A DNA stretch of 6,597 bases from SG8-39 sp041558415 (GTDB taxonomy: Bacteria; Pseudomonadota; Gammaproteobacteria; Burkholderiales; SG8-39): contig JBFFEY010000105.1 in the NCBI GenBank assembly GCA_041558415.1, positions 1 through 6,597 of the forward strand, in the 5' to 3' direction. The notes under the pieces were generated by a model that did not search any database, was not told the DNA's origin, and worked only from the letters and a program-made list of their open reading frames with translations. Every line of letters starts with the position of its first letter. Within the stretch, counting starts at the first letter, position 1. Both the position numbers and the translations under genes were made by a program. Positions 5,595-6,597 of this stretch are shown one piece after another.

Positions 5595-6566
5595 CTAGCG
5601 ATAGTGGATGCGCGGGTCGAGCCAGCCGTACATCACGTCGACGACGAAATTGGTCAGCACGAACACGGCGACCACGATCATCACCAGCGCCTGGGTCATG
5701 TTGTAGTCGTGGTTCGTCACCGAGACGACGAACAGCTTGCCGAGGCCGTTCAGGTTGAACACCTGCTCGGTGACGACGAGGCCGCCCATCAGAAACGCAA
5801 ACTCGATGCCGATCACCGTGACAACGGGCAGCAGCGAATTCTTCAGCGCGTGGCGCCGGATGATGATCTTCTCGAGCAGACCCTTGGCGCGTGCGGTACG
5901 GACGTAGTCCTCGCGCAGCACCTCGAGCATTGCCGAGCGCGTCATGCGGGTGGCCACCGCCGAATAGCGATAGCCGGTGGCAACCGCCGGCCAGATCAGC
6001 ATGCTCAGGTTGTAGACCGGGTCGACCCACAGCGGCTTGTACTGGATCGGTGGCATCCAGGCGGTGCCGAACCAGGATTTCGTCGTAATGAGCAAACCGA
6101 GAATGATCAGGATGCCGAGCCAGAACGACGGCATGGCGATGCCGGCAATCGAAAACGCGCGCACGCCGTAGTCGATCCAGGTGTTCTGCTTGATCGCGGA
6201 AATCGTGCCGAGCGGGATGGCGAGCAGGATCGCGGTGATCGTCGCCATGATCGCGACCTGTAGCGACAGCTGAAAGCGCAGCCCGATCTCTTCGACGATC
6301 GGCCGGCCGGTATACATCGAATCGCCGAAATTGAAAGTGAATAGACCGCTGATGAAATCCCAAAACTGGAGCATCACGTGGCGGTCGAGGCCGAGCTCGG
6401 CCTGGCAGACCTTGAGTGCTTCCTTGTCGAAGTAGGCCCCCGTTCCGGCCATGCGCAGCTCGCAGACATCGCCCGGGATGAGGCGCATCAGGAAAAATAC
6501 GAGAATCGCCGCCCCGATCAGCGTCGGGAAAAGCAACAGCAGGCGCTTGAGGATGTACTGATACAT
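5595..6566 (-). CDS. ABC transporter permease, DppB/OppB type (peptide/nickel family)
   Basis: A 323-residue inner-membrane permease, usual DppB length, first visible gene of the minus-strand operon. The N-terminus (YILKRLLLLFPTLIG ... FFLMRLIPGD, 4-33) is the standard DppB/OppB opening and supports the ATG at 6566-6564. It continues with AELGLDRHVMLQFW (56-69), FGDSM (80-84), helices near 98-121, 136-160, 245-270 and 290-313, then the EAA loop YVRTARAKGL...RHALKNSLLP (221-247). GLVVTEQVFNLNGLGKL (262-278) and the final LDPRIHYR are family signatures. Residues 161-190, between helices, contain a Trp/Pro-rich periplasmic stretch (SWFGTAWMPPIQYKPLW). I see no Shine-Dalgarno in the 31 bp before the ATG. 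A substrate-binding protein gene and ATPase genes are expected nearby but lie outside the window. Confidence 0.93.
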   Translation of the reverse strand: MYQYILKRLLLLFPTLIGAAILVFFLMRLIPGDVCELRMAGTGAYFDKEALKVCQAELGLDRHVMLQFWDFISGLFTFNFGDSMYTGRPIVEEIGLRFQLSLQVAIMATITAILLAIPLGTISAIKQNTWIDYGVRAFSIAGIAMPSFWLGILIILGLLITTKSWFGTAWMPPIQYKPLWVDPVYNLSMLIWPAVATGYRYSAVATRMTRSAMLEVLREDYVRTARAKGLLEKIIIRRHALKNSLLPVVTVIGIEFAFLMGGLVVTEQVFNLNGLGKLFVVSVTNHDYNMTQALVMIVVAVFVLTNFVVDVMYGWLDPRIHYR

Positions 6567-6597
6567 CGCGTGGCGTGATGATCGCCGGCGGCCCGCC
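6567..6597. other. Short stretch upstream of the DppB-type permease
   Basis: These 31 bp run to the window edge. On the minus strand they show no Shine-Dalgarno, no -10-like sequence and no stop codon ending an earlier gene, so I cannot say whether the operon starts here or continues upstream. Confidence 0.3.

Noticed and set aside
4563..6263. A 566-codon open frame on the + strand opposite both permease genes
   Set aside because: It is rich in Arg, His, Asp and Glu with no recognisable domain, lies entirely antisense to two well-conserved permeases and part of azlC, and is the type of long shadow frame expected from high third-position GC.

Overview
The window is a GC-rich stretch of ordinary-looking chromosome from a proteobacterium. 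A betaproteobacterium is my best guess, from codon use, the GATAAAAT-type -10 box and gene content, but nothing here fixes the taxon. Almost all of it is coding. The long open frames opposite the genes are side effects of high GC.

Left half (1-3588, + strand). First comes the 3' end of a TSUP (TauE/SafE-like) membrane transporter gene. A 50-bp gap with a good Shine-Dalgarno and a plausible -10 box follows, then a compact three-gene cluster: a family III (CaiB/BaiF) CoA-transferase, a crotonase-fold enoyl-CoA hydratase/isomerase, and a second, paralogous family III CoA-transferase. The cluster looks like a carboxylic-acid catabolic unit. The transferases would move CoA from a donor thioester onto a free acid, and the hydratase would act on an unsaturated acyl-CoA. 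The substrate cannot be read from sequence. Both transferases resemble the dicarboxylate (SUGCT-like)/formyl-CoA transferase branch, and the hydratase has features I associate with the methylglutaconyl-CoA hydratase (LiuC/AtuE-like) branch.

Junction (3589-3654). The two gene blocks converge on a 66-bp spacer. It holds a perfect DnaA-box nonamer (TTATCCACA) immediately beside a perfect 15-bp palindrome, AGGGGTCTGACCCCT, which runs over the stop codon of the last minus-strand gene.

Right half (3655-6566, - strand). Reading right to left, a tight four-gene operon encodes a DppB-type permease, a DppC-type permease, AzlC and AzlD. The gaps are 12 bp, 15 bp and a 4-bp GTGA overlap. The binding protein and ATPases of the peptide-type importer are not in the window. 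An oligopeptide-type importer followed directly by a branched-chain amino acid exporter suggests peptide uptake paired with release of excess amino acids (inference).

I see no RNA genes, CRISPR array, insertion sequence or phage genes, and no clear evidence of an undescribed system. The points most worth a second look are the importer-exporter operon, the paired CoA-transferases around a hydratase lacking one catalytic Glu, and the DnaA-box/palindrome spacer.
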